Shown in pieces: positions 19,070-30,774 of a DNA stretch of 64,000 nt. Numbering within the stretch: position 1 is the stretch's first letter; each line of letters opens with the position of its first letter. Source of the stretch: Prorocentrum cordatum (taxonomy: Eukaryota; Sar; Dinophyceae; Prorocentrales; Prorocentraceae); NCBI GenBank assembly GCA_963575745.1, contig CAUYUJ010018327.1:1-64000 (forward strand). Direction: 5' to 3'. The notes under the pieces were generated by a model. The model was not told the origin of the DNA. It did not search any database and worked only from the letters and a program-made list of their open reading frames with translations. The translations under genes were made by a program, and so were the position numbers.

Positions 19070-19900
19070 GTCTCCACGACCACGACCAGAACCATCATAC
19101 GCGACCAGAAACAGCCTTCACGACCACGTCCAGGACTATCACGGCGGCACGTCAGCATCCATCCAGAAAGGCACATGCAGGTAACTATGATGCGGCAAGG
19201 CACCCACTACGACCACGAACAGCCACCACGACCACGACCAGGAACATCTACCGTAGATCATCTACCACGCCCACGAACAGCCAGCACGACCACGGCGAGG
19301 AACAGCCACAACGAACAGAAACCGTCACCATGACCATGCGAGGCCACCACGGCCGCGACCTGAAACAACCACCGCGACCACGAACAGCAACCATGACCAC
19401 GACCATAATCAGCTCCCAACTTCCGCAGACGCACTACCACCTCGAACTATCGTCCTCCAGTCCCCGCCAGCCAGGCATGCAGCCACCGGCACCCGACGCT
19501 CCACCTCATTTCGACCAATCGGACTCCAGCCTCCGTCAGTTCTGGTCTCTGACCTCCAGCATCCACTATCCGACGGTCCACTCCCACCTATCGACCTCCA
19601 GCCTCATACAGCCCAGCACTCCGTCCTGTCCTTCAGCGTCTGACTTCTCCGCCCATCTCCAGCTATCAAGTCTCCGCTTCTACTAGCTCAACACTCCGAC
19701 CTCGAGCCTCCAGCATCCGACGCCCCACTCCCGCCACCGATCACCTCCAGCATCCGGCAGGGAGCGGCGCGAAGGGTACAAACCGTTCGTCGCGCCAGAG
19801 CACGAGGGAGCACCCGCCAGACGACTCCGACCAGCACGGCGGATTTTGGCAGCGAACCACGTGACTGGGCGCCGACTCCCCGGCACACCCTCTAGGAGCC
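19070..19900. repeat. CCACGACCACG block 2 and CCGACCTCCAGC block 2
   Basis: 19070-19420 repeats the CCACGACCACGAACAG minisatellite; 19430-19740 repeats the CCGACCTCCAGC type. Two related blocks in the same order, 17.1-18.3 kb and 19.1-19.7 kb, suggest partial duplication followed by scrambling. The remainder to 19900 is unique. Confidence 0.6.
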
Positions 19901-20019
19901 CAGATATTGTGCTACGTGCAAGATGAAGAGAAGCATTGGTGCCGACACACCGCACCAGCTAGCCACGCGCTTGGGTTCTACTTTGTTGCACGGCTCGCTA
20001 CGGGCAGACGGGCAGTAGT

Positions 20020-20715
20020 TGCGTCAACGCCGACGCCAGCGCCGACGCCAGCACCGACGCCAGCACCGACCCACCTGAGGGAGATCCAACAATGCCGCAC
20101 CACGCTTGCGAGGCAGAACGACGTGCTTGAGGGCGGACGCACCGAGCCCGTGACAGGCTAGAGGGCAGCATCCTTTCGAGTGTGCCCTCGACGCCAACTC
20201 CGGGGGACACGAGTACCCCGTCCGACACGCTGGCTCCAGTGCTGGCGCAGACTCTAGCGCCGAATGCCTCCTTCCGACGCCGGGAACAACACGATCCCGT
20301 CTTCGACTACGGCGCCAGACGCCAACTTAGATTGCCCTCCCGACGCTGACTCCGTCTCGTTCAGCCCCGACTCCGGCCGAGGACAGCGGCCTTGAGGACA
20401 AGCGCGGTGGGTTCCACAGCTTGCCGGTGCACATGCTGGACGGCGACTTCGACCACGTGAGGTTTTCATCGATGCGCCGACGCTGGCACCAACACCAGCG
20501 CCTCAACCAGCGCCAGCGCCAGCACTGACGCCCGCACCAACGCCAGCGCCAATGTCAACACCAGCCCTAATTACAGTGCTTTCTGCGGTAAGCCTTTGGT
20601 CCAAACCTCCCGCCGGATTTCACCGCGGTGTCTGCGCCGACACCGCCGCTGGCCGCTACGCCAGTGACGACGCCAGCACCGACGCCCGCGCCGACGCCAG
20701 CGCGGCCTGGTTCTA
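20020..20715. repeat. GACGCCAGCGCC / ACCAGCGCC minisatellite clusters
   Basis: Clusters at 20025-20075, 20485-20560 and 20635-20705 of a 6-12-bp unit (GCCGACGCCAGC, GCACCGACGCCA), separated by unique sequence. Two of the clusters are close to GGTTCTACTTTGTTGC (19974 and 20708), a short direct repeat whose neighbourhoods also match (GCGGGC runs). Confidence 0.65.
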
Positions 20716-20779
20716 CTTTGTTGCGTCCTTGATGGGCGGGCGGGCGGGCGAACGTCTTGGGCCAGGGGTCATCGGCTGA

Positions 20780-21480
20780 AAGTTCTGAGCACGGCCTGCG
20801 AGTTGTTACAGGATTTTCCCCCTGTCTTTCTCTCTTTTCTGCCCCTTGGCTCTGTTAGTTTGTTCCATTGAATTGGGGGGTTCGTCTCCCGCCCTGTGTA
20901 ATGGCGGGCCCCTGCCTGGCCGCTGGCGCCCGACCCCGGGGCCTGTGCCGGGCTCGTCCTCGTGCCGCCTTGGGGTGCTCGCACATGGCGGCTGCCAGGC
21001 GCCATTGCAATACATCGATCTTTTCTTGCCTTGCTCTTTCTTTCCCCCTCTCTCTCTGCTGCTTGTGGCTCCATATCTGTATGAGGTACCACTCGCATGG
21101 GTGCCAGCGGGGGTACATAAACATTGTGCTGCAGCCGCGCAATTGTTCCCCTTCTTCTCTGGGGGCGCTGGCGCGTGCTCGTCATCCCCTTTCTTTCCTC
21201 TTGCGTCTCTTGCGCTTTCTCCTTCTTCTCCTTGTTTCTGGGTTCCGTTTCCTAGTCGTTTCACGGTTTGTTCATTACAACGCGCTTGGGGTGTTCAGTG
21301 TCTCCGCGGATCAGTGGCCGTTTGTTATCTCTTACGTTTCAGGCTGTAGCGCAGCTTCGCTGACGTGTATTACATGCATTGAAGCTAAGGTGGTCATATG
21401 TTTTGCGGAGGAGAAAATATAGGTACCCCCAAGGCTTTGGCCTCCCACCATCGGCCCTAGTCAGAGTGAGGGGGCTGAAC
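20780..21480. other. Unique pyrimidine-rich spacer, no gene
   Basis: The plus strand is rich in C and T (TTCTCTCTTTCTGCCCC, CCCCCTCTCTCTCTGCTGC) with two or three overlapping short frames. No motif or splice structure stands out. Confidence 0.4.
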
Positions 21481-21540
21481 CGAACGGTCATTCACTGTCC
21501 CTGGGGGCGTGGCTGAAGTGGAATTCCGCGCTGCGGATTC

Positions 21541-21651
21541 TTGTTGTTGGTGGTGTTGGTGTTGGTGTTGGTGTTGGTGTTGGTGTTGGTGTTGGTGTCG
21601 TTGTTGTGGTTGTGGTTGTGGTTGTGGTTGTGGTTGTGGTTGTGGTTGTGG

Positions 21652-21701
<50 letters not shown>

Positions 21702-21812
21702 ATAGTTGTTGCTGTTGCCGTTGTTGTTGATGTTGCTGCTGTTGCTGTTGTTATTGATGTTGTTTGTTGCTTGCTGTTGATGTTTGTTGTTTGTTGTTTG
21801 TTGTTTGTTGTT
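21541..21812. repeat. (GTTGGT)n, (GTTGTG)n and (GTT)n microsatellites in series
   Basis: Three related repeat types follow each other, each changing the triplet pattern: GTTGGT (21541-21600), GTTGTG (21600-21655), GTT (21655-21700), then interrupted GTTGCTGTT and TTTGTTG to 21812. Confidence 0.95.
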
Positions 21813-21819
21813 GTCGTCG

Positions 21820-22155
21820 TCCCACCCGCGACCCGCCCCGCGACCCACCCGCGACCCACCCCGCGACCCACCCGCGACCCACCCGCGACTCACCCCGCGA
21901 CCCACCCGCGACCCACCCCGCGACCAACCCGCGACCCACCCGCGACCAACCCCGCGACCCGCCCCCGACCCACCCCGAGACCCCCCATGCGACCCACCCG
22001 CGACCCACCCGCGACCCACCCGCGACCCACCCCGCGACCCACCCGCGACCCACCCACCCGACCCACCCGCGACCCACCCGCGACCCACCCGCGACCCCCG
22101 CGACCCACCGCGACCCACCCGCGACCCACCCGCGACCCACCCCGCGACCCACCCA
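21820..22155. repeat. ~10-11-bp minisatellite, CCCGCGACCCA
   Basis: About thirty units of CGACCCACCCG with one-base length variants (CGACCCACCCCG). Every frame on both strands is open across it, giving Pro/Thr/Arg or Gly/Val/Arg text. Not a gene. Confidence 0.95.
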
Positions 22156-22202
22156 AAATTTTCGGCGCCTGCGGCGGCCTTCTCCGGGTGGCCCACCAGT
22201 GA

Positions 22203-22492
22203 TCCCCCCCACGCTGAACTTGTCAGAGCACGACGACGACGATGAGGACGAGGACGCGGACGAGGAAGAGAAGGAGGAGGAGCAGGAGGATGAGGAGGAG
22301 GAGGAGGGCGCCATCGATTGGGAAGGTGAGGGCCACGAGGTCCGCCGGCTCGACGCCCGCGTCGCCCGTGCCAGCCCCCTCATTCTTATCCGCAATTACG
22401 GGGTGCTGCGTACAATATCCTTTTCATTCTCCTCTCCAGGCATGTCCCCTGTCGTCAGAAGCTCCCGAGCAAGCCCCAGCAATAACGAGTGA
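22203..22492 (+). CDS. Possible acidic protein or exon, unknown
   Basis: Directly after the minisatellite a frame becomes strongly acidic: LSEHDDDDEDEDADEEEKEE, then EEEGAIDWEGEGHEVRRLDA, and ends at 22492 (SPSNNE). Acidic runs occur in many nuclear proteins, but GAC/GAG-rich DNA also arises from microsatellites. No start codon can be assigned confidently and no family is recognised. Confidence 0.2.
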
Positions 22493-24745
22493 TGACCCGA
22501 CGCGGAATCATCATCTGATCGCCAGGCACTTGCGAAGCTAGTCGCCATCAACAATCCGGACCTGGTGCCTGCCTACAGGAAGCAGGAGAATAGACATCTG
22601 ATCTCCGCTCGTTTACAGTATCTTGTTATGCCACTCCAGATGCGTTGCCGGTTTTAGAGCACATGGTAAAGTGCATCACCATGTGCCGGATTGCGCCATG
22701 CCGTTGCTTGCGCGTAGCATCATGTAGCCCACCCATAATGCACCATCAGGTGCAGGGCCTTGCGGTAGCGAGGACAGGCGTTACATGGCGCATTGAACAT
22801 GCACAGGATGTATCGGTTGTCTCTCAGCCTTCGGCCGGATACACTCACCTGCGCACACTATCTTCCCTCGTGACGTTCAGGAAACAGGTATTGCGTCCGC
22901 TGCAGCTCGGTAGCAAGAGTTGGTGCGCGTGCGTGTGCAGGAAAGGGAGGAGGCATGGGAGGGCGCGCCCCTCACCCAATTATCGAGAGGAGATGTTCGA
23001 CAACACGGAGACACCCTAAGCAGAAAATGTGGGTAACGTTGTAACGATTGTCGGTTGTTTGATCGTTGTCTTCTTTGGCAAACGCTTGAACACCTCGTCA
23101 GACATGGGCAGCACTGTGCTTGGTGCGGAGGCAGGGTGTCGCCGAGAGCATGCAGAAAGGATGCGAGGCTCCAGCCATTTCGAAAATGTAGCACCATGAA
23201 GGATAATATTGTCTCGAGTTTTGGCATCATCATGTGTAGGCTATAACTAATGTTCGACGTGTTTCCCCACCATTTCTATTTAACGCAGGTGCTGTTTGTC
23301 GGCGAGGCCCTCGTCGGCAATGACGCAATTGACCAGGTGACGCGAAAACCTGTTATTATTTCCAGCATGTATCTCTGCTATTGATACTGTAATTGCAATG
23401 TGCGGTATTTTCTCCATTCATTGCCTCGCGCAATCCAGAACCCTAGTTCGCGTAGAAGTGAGGCCCGAAACCGTGCCTCGTGGTGCCGGTTCCGGTGAAG
23501 CTGTATCATCCAGATCACCCGCTTAGTCAACCGAAGGAGGTTACGGCATGCCCGACGAGGCTGGTCAACACACCTCAGGGGTCTCTTCGGGAATTCTCTA
23601 GGCTCTTGCTTTGCCTTTGTTGTGCTGTCGTGCGAGGCTTTGGGCCGCCTTCGTGTGGGATCTTTGGCTTTCTTGGCCCAGGTCCGCTCAGAGCGCTGGG
23701 AAGGACAACGCTTTCAGAGTTCTCTTAACACGCGCGGGGGGCTCCCCTGCCGACGGAGGTCAACCTCGCCACGTAGCGCACCGGGGTCGGAGCGCCTCCG
23801 CGAGGTGGTTGTAGGCGACCGCTGCCGGCTGTGGCGGCGACCTTCCCGCGCATGTTAAGACACGTGAAGTAGACGGGTGGTCTCTGACGCCTGGATGCGG
23901 GGCCACCTCGTTTGACATCGTTAAATCTGGAGTTCTTGTCAGGCAATCGATCGGACATTCTGACGTGCCTCGGCGTTAGAGTGCCCGTTTGGCAAATGAA
24001 GTTTCACGTTGCCACGTTGTTTCCGGATTCGTAGCGGAGCTGGCCACACTCGTGTTGGGAGGGAAGAAAGGCCGGGTCTCACTCCAGCACCGGGCCGCAA
24101 ATCCCAGGGGGGAAATAATGTTTTTGAGTGTGTACGCCACGCGTTGCAATCTGGCCACTGGCCAAGTGAATCGCCCCCCTAATAGCATTGCGCATAGAGC
24201 AGCAGCGGTGTTGCGCGCGTCACAAAAACCATATGGCAAGGTCATCCGTGCTCTTTGGGCGACTGCGTGAGTTCTGCGGGCCTCCTTGAGAGGGAACTTG
24301 GCTTCGACTCTTTTTCCTGCGCCACCGAGGATGGGCGACTGTTCTTGCGGGCGATCGGGGGCAGTGCCCCAGGTCCCCCGCAGGGCCTTGGCGGGGCCTC
24401 CCTGGGGGTTCCGCGGGGCGCGTTTCCGACGGGCGCCCCGGGGCGAACCGTCAGGATCTCGGTTTCGCCCTCAGCAACGGCGTTGTTGTAGGGCCCTGCA
24501 TGGGAGAGATCTCAGTTTCTACCGACAACAGCGCGTCTCGACCGTCGAGAACGAAATTCTGTCGTCGGGAGGGAATCCGGCGCGCGCGTTGCCGTAGGGC
24601 CGGTCTCCAGGCCCCGACGGCCCCGCGGGGATCGGTGCAGATGGCTCCAACAGCCCCTCCACGGCCGTTTGTAGGGCTCTCAGAGAGCCCCGCGAGGGCC
24701 CCAAAGGGGGACGAAGATCCTTCCAGAGAGCCCAATAGGGACCCA
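22493..24745. other. Mostly unique DNA, no supported gene
   Basis: Base composition is more balanced than in the neighbouring repeats. Only short frames occur, including 22645-23019 plus and 23480-23728 plus, with no recognisable domains. Short direct repeats near 24340-24480 and 24490-24660 (CAGGATCTCGGTTTC, GAGATCTCAGTTTC, CGGTCTCCAGG) are noted. Unique intronic or intergenic sequence is the simplest reading. Confidence 0.4.
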
Positions 24746-25381
24746 CTACCCCTTCACAAGAGCCCCAAGAGGGCCCCCAGAAGACTCCGGGAGGACCCCG
24801 GACGTACGCGAAGTGAGTGTTCGGGTGGATAACGAATTGCACATTGCGTAGTTCAGGATGTTCAGGCACGCGGCAGCCAGCTTTCCATAAGCGAGTCGAA
24901 GGCTATTTTTTCGGCTAGCCCCACTTGGCCCACCCACCTTTAGTTCCTCCCGATCGTGCGGCTGGCTCGAATATATTGGTCTTGGTATACAAGTCTTCGG
25001 CACGGTCCACATGGCCGTTGCGACTCCGACAGCGAGCCCACACCCCATCTGCGACCACGTGGACCTTTTAGTTCTTAATGAGATGGGCTTGGGGACAAGC
25101 TCGAAATACCAGGGCTCACACGAGAGGTTTGACATATTTTCAGTATGCTGAAGTACTTTAGACTTATCAGGCATGCAGTCTCTCCGAAAAGGGGAGTTGG
25201 GAACCACATCCCAATCATTCGAGCATGTAAATATGCCGGACGGAAGTGTGATAAGCCTCCAACCACGACGCCTGGCCGCACCCACAGAGACCGAACCTGC
25301 GCGCGGAAATGTGTTTGAGCAGGATATCTCACGGGCGTGACCTGTTGGGGTAGTCATCCATGCCATTACATGCCGGGGCAT
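24746..25381 (-). CDS. Hypothetical frame, 211 codons
   Basis: An open frame in moderately AT-containing DNA where random frames are usually short. It includes KSKVLQHTENMSNLSCEPWY and GCGLAVGVATAMWTVPKTC, then a Ser/Gly-rich end overlapping CCCCAGAGG-type repeats. No domain or homology recognised and no spliced leader upstream. It could be a gene fragment or chance. Confidence 0.2.
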   Translation of the reverse strand: MPRHVMAWMTTPTGHAREISCSNTFPRAGSVSVGAARRRGWRLITLPSGIFTCSNDWDVVPNSPFRRDCMPDKSKVLQHTENMSNLSCEPWYFELVPKPISLRTKRSTWSQMGCGLAVGVATAMWTVPKTCIPRPIYSSQPHDREELKVGGPSGASRKNSLRLAYGKLAAACLNILNYAMCNSLSTRTLTSRTSGVLPESSGGPLGALVKG

Positions 25382-25721
25382 TGGAAACGCTATCGGAAAT
25401 TGTTTTTTGATCCGCGGGTCGAGAGCGCACCTCTTCCGGTCGAAGCTACATAAGCGGGCCGCGCACAGCTTTCATTGACAGAGGGGGGCCGCTATCGGAA
25501 ACAGGCACCGCAATGGACGCAGCGACAACAGTACACCCCCATATTGGGACAGCGCGTGGTGTGCTTTAAAAGGTGTCGGCATGACCCCGCAGTAACACAA
25601 TTCAGTTTTCCAGCGAGGGTTCGGGGGGCCTTGCGCGCAAGACCGCCATGCGTATCCCTCAAGACATCGTACATTCCAGCGTGGACATCAGAGCATCCAC
25701 ACCGACCTTATCACGTACACC

Positions 25722-26801
25722 GTGCTCATTGTGAGCATGACGTTCGAGCACCTCGAGGATGAGCGCCAGTTCGCCTCATGTATTCAACTAACCGGCTTCC
25801 ACGTCCCCAATAGCGACCGCATCGGCGAAAGCTGCTGCTGGGTTCGAGATGGCGCGCCTCTCGAGGCACATTCGGCTGGATTCGACACACCGAACTTCCA
25901 ATTTCTCACCACAATGCTGTTCCGAGCCCTGGGGGGTGGCACCCATAGGGCTGCGCAACTACTCCGACTTTTGAACCACCAGATGCAACGCACCCATGGG
26001 GATCACGAAGCCCTAATCGCGCGCATGCGGTCCGTAGGACACATCGCCGAGCGCTCACAAAGGAACGTCGGATCAATATTCGGACAAAGCCGAGGTGGCA
26101 AAGGTCAAACTCAACGCGCGTACGCCACCGACACCTCGGAGCTTGGGAGCGCTTGGGAAGACGATGCTGGCGAAAAGACTACTCTGCTTGCCCGTCCACA
26201 GGCCTCCAGGTCCACAAACGACCCGCCGACCTGGCGTACTGGTCGCACTGCGACAGCACCCCGGTACACCTCCAACGTGTTGGGCGAGGCACAACCTTTG
26301 GAGTCAGCATATGCCGCCAACGGTGATTACCGTTCTGCCACTGACACCGACACTGCCTCCCCCAATTGTCCGAACTCTTAGTTTGGACAAACGTTCGAAA
26401 CATGTAGAACGACGGACAGAAGGCGGAACGTGTGTCCTGAGTATTGCAAGAGGACAACTCATGTGGAGGACGTTTATTCGCCAGCCCGCACGACGGGCAC
26501 GACAGACGAATGTGAGGATGATCGGAGGCAAAAGGCAAAGGCAAGGGAGCGCGGAGACGCCGACGCGGACGGGGCACTTCTGCATATATCGCAGACGACC
26601 AAAATGACGAGGCATGTTTTGCGCGGCGCAAATGGCGAAGGCAAAGGTCGTAGAAAGGCTGGAAAGGCAAAGGTAGAGACGGTCACCACAACGGGTCGCG
26701 ACGGCAACGCATTCAAGTGCCATAGATGTGGTAGTGAATTGCACGCGGTCAATTGTTCCCCGTCAGCGGGTTATGGGCGGGGGCCTTTTTGCCGAAGTTA
26801 A
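25722..26801 (+). pseudogene. gag-like protein of an LTR-type retroelement, one in-frame stop
   Basis: One frame is open from 25722 to a TAG at 26379-26381 and continues open, same frame, to 26801. The N-terminal half includes FLTTMLFRALGGGTHRAAQL and an Ala/Arg-rich middle. The C-terminal part is Lys/Arg-rich (KGRRKAGKAK) and ends with CHRCGSELHAVNC, a C-x2-C-x4-H-x3-C near-match to the retroviral-type zinc knuckle (usual spacing x4 before the last Cys). Basic segment then knuckle is the typical end of Ty1/copia-type Gag. No protease, integrase or RT follows, so this is a remnant. Other zinc-binding proteins cannot be excluded. Confidence 0.4.
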
Positions 26802-27340
26802 TTTCGTTGCAAGCCCAGAGGGTCGCCAACAGAATTCTCACTTGAGGCCCCTGAAGCAATGGAAACCGTCTTGTTTACCTTCTGGAACCTCGTTGGTGGC
26901 CTCGATGAGCTGCAGGCGTTCGCCCGCAGTACCTGCGGTGCGTCCTTGTGGCACGTCCCTTGGCACGTCGCCTGGCGCGTCCCTTGGAAGTTCCGCGGCG
27001 CGTCCTCTTGGCATGTTCCCACAATTAGCTCTGGGGCAGCTACTATGTGCTGAGGCAGCTCGAGCTTAAGATCCAGATCAGTTCGGTCAGGACTCGGATG
27101 CAAATGAGGACTCGATCCACAACGCTATCGAGCACACTCGCGGCATGGCACATCGCATTTCAGCACGGCGCAGCACAGCACAGCGCTCGGCACGGTACAT
27201 CAAGATCGATACACTCAGCATTGCGTTTGCCCGTCGCCGATTCTGGTGTCTTTGAAGCGTTGCCATGTCTTACATTTCTATATTCCTTTCCGGGTTCGTG
27301 GGTCGATCATGTTTTTCCAGGTCTTCCTTGGCCACACAAG
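26802..27340. other. Spacer with GGCACGTCCCTTGGCACGTC repeats
   Basis: Short CTTGGCACGTC/CCTTGGMRYGT direct repeats at 26945-27015. The stretch GCACGGCGCAGCACAGCACA (27160-27185) is repetitive too. No gene. Confidence 0.45.
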
Positions 27341-27840
27341 GGGGTATCTAACATGTTCTGCCCGAGCTGGAACCACGTCGTTTCACGTGTCCAGGGCACC
27401 CAGGTGGGTATCTAACATGGTGGTCCCGAGCTGGAGCCACGTGTTTTCACGTGTCCAGGCCACCCAGGTGGGTGTCTGACATGGTGGTCCCGCGCTGGAG
27501 CCACGTGTTTTCACGTGTACAGGCCACCCAGGTGGGTATCTAACATGGTGGTCCCGAGCTGGAACCACGTGTTTCACCTGTCGAGGCCACCCAGGAGGTG
27601 TCTAAGATGGTGGTCCCGCGCTGGAGCCACATGTTTTCACGTGCCCAGGTCGCCCAGCGGGTGTATCTAACATGGTGGCCCCGCGCTGGAACCGCGTGTT
27701 TTCAAGTGTCCAGGCCACCCAGGGGGGTATCTAACATGGTACTGAGCTGGAACCATGTGTGTTAACGTGTCCAAGCAACCCATGGGGTACCTAACATGGT
27801 GGCCCCGCGCTGGAACCGCGTGTTTCCACGCGTTCGATGA
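27341..27840. repeat. ~62-bp satellite, about eight units, with internal CACGTG palindromes
   Basis: Units run TATCTAACATGGTGGTCCCG, AGCTGGAGCCACGTGTTTTC, ACGTGTCCAGGCCACCCAGG. Each holds CACGTG-TTTT-CACGTG, a short inverted repeat. The GCGCTGG/GAGCTGG choice alternates irregularly. Confidence 0.9.
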
Positions 27841-27869
27841 CTGGCTTTTCGGGAATGAGGAGAACACAC

Positions 27870-29540
27870 GGTGAAAGAGGAGCCCTTCGACGGTACCCCC
27901 TGCCGCAGCAGCCTCGACGCTGCGGTCGTTGAGCCGAACGCCCGGCTAGGTTTTCAGTACGGAGACGTGCCTGATATTGCCGCTTTCGACTTGCCAATCG
28001 GACTTGATAGGGGAAGTGGGCTACGACGTAATCCCCGCAGAGGTGATCCAGCGTGTGCTCGGAAATGAGCCTGTGCTGGGCGTTGGAATTTTCCCGCATA
28101 CACATCCTGCAGCTGACGTTGACAGGAATGCTGACCGACCACGATGGACATGCATGGGTCCACGGACGTCCGCGCCGACCACGCATGGATGGGCGGCGTT
28201 GGAGCGACGCCGCGTGGCTGCGCCATTTAGGAACAGGCCATGCTCTGGCACAGCGAGGCCACGGGACGGTGGGGACGCGCCTGCCTGTGGCATCGCCATC
28301 GGGATGCGTTGCAGGTCCAGGGTTAGCATGCCCAGCCAACATCTCGGAAACGCGCCGAGTCAACAGCTCGGAAACGAGCCTGAGTCTACGCCTACGCCTG
28401 GTGCCGCCGCGTCTTTTGATGACCATGGACGCCCCATGGCGATGGTGATGATTGGCCGACCGACATCAGAGGAAGTGGACGGAGACGAGGTTGGCCTCGA
28501 CGAAGACGAGGCCACCGTATTTACGGTCCGTAGCGGCGACGACTCCAACTCCAGCCACGGCAGGGGTGACCGCGGAGATCTTCGCGAGGCACCATCTGCG
28601 CCAGTGCCTCATGCGGGGAGCGCTAGAGAGAGCGCCCGCCTAAACACTTGCGTCGGCCCAGTCCCCGCCGCGCGGCAGACATTCAGGGCGGTGCGATGCC
28701 AGCGCGAGACGACCCCCAGCGTCGAGGGAGCCACCATCGGCTCCTGGAGCTGGCAAACCAGCATATCGCGATCAGTTCGGGCGCGCCACGCGGGGCCCGG
28801 CACGCAGGCAGGGCGACGTTGCGCAAGAGAGCCGTTTGGGCCGCCGCCAACGCATTAATTTGCGGCACAACGATTGCCGACGATATTGCGGTCCATGCTC
28901 GGCCAATTTGCAAGAGCGCCGACCAGGGCGCCCGGCTGGGAGTGAATCCTTAAGCCCCATCTGGGGCCTCACCCCAACGAAGGAACACCCGCCGCTAGGC
29001 CTAGTTCGAATGACACAACGAGGTCCTGCGGCGTTTGGACCGACCGGCCCTTGGGGAAGCCTCTCGTCCTGCCGGCGCAGCAGGGGCGGCGGCCCTCGCC
29101 GAACAGCCCGGCAGCAGCGCTTGCGCCGCGGCAGCGGCAACGGGGGCACCCGCCGTCTACCAGATGACGGACGAGATCCTCGAATACAGAGTCAGCCAAG
29201 ACCAAGAAGCGCCACGGTGGCGACGTGCGAGCTCGGAAACGAGCCAACAAGAGTCGCTCAACAAGCCCGCAGGCTCCCAAGAGAGGGGCAGGGGTTCGGC
29301 CAGCAGGTGGAGAAGGATGGCGAACTGTATTTGGCTCCATGTCTTTCTCCCTCCCCCATCCCTCCTTATTCTTCCCGTGAGCCTACACCTGCAATCTGCA
29401 GCTCTTGCTTGTTCGTGCCCCCCCTGTGCGCCCGATCGAGGCCCCGCCCCAAACGGCCTGCCTGCCTCACCCGCCCTTGCTGCTGCCAGAGACCCGGGGA
29501 GCGCCCCAGGTTTCAAAGTTCAACCGGTCGCTGATCGACA
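27870..29540 (+). other. Weak overlapping frames, possible retroelement remnant
   Basis: Frames at 27977-28858 and 28836-29534 are open. The first contains two copies of QxLGNxP (PSQHLGNAPSQQLGNEPEST) and an acidic stretch VDGDEVGLDEDEATVF. Unlike the satellites there is no simple repeat, so some coding origin is possible. Nothing matches a family I can name and frames change often. Treated as unassigned. Confidence 0.2.
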
Positions 29541-29559
29541 TGTCCGAGAGCCGCAGGAT

Positions 29560-29825
29560 CGGAAGAGAATGACGAGCAGGAGGAAGGGCGGGAGGAGGAG
29601 GAAGCAGTGGAGACAGCAGGGACAAGGAGGAGGATGAAGAGGAGGGAGGAGGAAGAGGAGCATGATGGCCTGGATGAGGGGGAGGAGTAGGGAGCAGCAG
29701 GAACTGTGGAGGAGGAGGAGGAGGAGGAGGAGGAGGGCGGAAGATAGATGAGGGAGGAGGGAGGCGAGATCAGGAAAGAGGGAGGGGGAAGAAGTTGGTA
29801 GGACGAGAAGGGGGATCAGCAAGGG
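29560..29825. repeat. (GGA)n polypurine tract
   Basis: Almost pure purine plus strand built from GGAGGA and GGAAG units. Such mirror-like polypurine DNA can form triplex structures. Confidence 0.85.
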
Positions 29826-29829
29826 GATG

Positions 29830-30725
29830 AAGAGTGGCCGCGGTCAAGAGGATGCGTCGACGGAGTCCGCTTACGCCGTGGCCTCCCTGCCCGCGCAGAC
29901 GGCCCGTCTGACGCCGTCGGAAGCCGTCTTGGAGGCCACTTTGGGCCGACTTGGGGCCCTCTTGGGGCGCTTCCACATTGTTTTGGGGGCCATCGGCGTC
30001 GTGGAGGTATCCTGGACCGTTTTGGGTCCTTTTGGGGCCGTCTTCGGGGCCTCTTGGGCCGCCTTTGGGCCATCTTGGAGGCCTCTTGGGTGCTTTGGGG
30101 GCGATCTTGGAGGCGTCTTGAGTCGTCGTGGGCCGTCGGGGGGCCGCAAGTGCGCAAATGCCACCATTTTCAAACACAAAAAAGGGAAACCTTGACATTG
30201 GCCTTTTCATAGATATCCTCTTGGAGGCCTCTTGGGCCGTCTTGGAGGGGGCTTCTTGGGCAGTGCTGGGCCATCTTGGGCCGTCTGGGGTGCATTTTGA
30301 GCCACCTTGGGGACATATTGTGGCCATGTTGGGCTCCTGTGTGGCCATCTTGGTCTTGGCCGTTTTGAAGATCTTGGAGGCCAGTTTGGCAGTCATGGCG
30401 GCTACCAGGGCCCTTCCTGGAGCCCTCTTGGGAGCCTCTTGGGCCGTCCTTGTGCCATCTTGGAGGCCGCGTGGGCGCGCTTGAGGTGATCGCGTTGGCC
30501 TCTTGGACCGCTTTGGGCTTACGGCGCTGATGGTTGACGTTTCCGGCCTTCCTGGATTTCCTCTTGAAGGCTTTGTATGCCAACTAGGAGGCCTCTTGGT
30601 GGTTTCTTGGGCCCTCCTGGGCCATCTTGAGGCCATCTTAGGCAGTTTGGGGTGCATATAAGCCCGTCTTGGAGACACATTGGGGCCATCGCGGCCATCT
30701 TCTAGGCCATCTTGGCCGTCTTGCC
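29830..30725. repeat. GGCCNTCTTGGGGGCCTCTTGG minisatellite, reverse orientation
   Basis: Same family as 7.4-10.8 kb but reversed: GGCCGTCTTGGGGCC, CTCTTGGGCCGTC, GGCCATCTTGGAGGC. It runs up to the spliced-leader relic at 30729. Pro/Lys/Arg-rich minus-strand frames are repeat by-products. Confidence 0.85.
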
Positions 30726-30728
30726 GGT

Positions 30729-30767
30729 TCCGTAGCTGTTTTGGCTCAAGCAGCTGTTTTGGCTCAG
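30729..30767 (+). other. Diverged, tandem spliced-leader relic
   Basis: 30729-30750 matches the 22-nt DinoSL at 20 positions, including T at the variable first base; CA is replaced by TG in the middle. It is followed at once by 30751-30767, CAGCTGTTTTGGCTCAG, a second 5'-truncated copy that shares the same TG change. A leader followed by a shorter leader is the signature of an mRNA trans-spliced again after an earlier retroposition. A coding region follows directly. Confidence 0.85.
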
Positions 30768-30774
30768 GTGCATC

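Noticed and set aside
21492-22196. Asn/Thr/Gly-rich minus frame and Val- or Cys-rich plus frames
   Set aside because: Direct translations of (GTT)n and the CCCGCGACCCA minisatellite in every phase.
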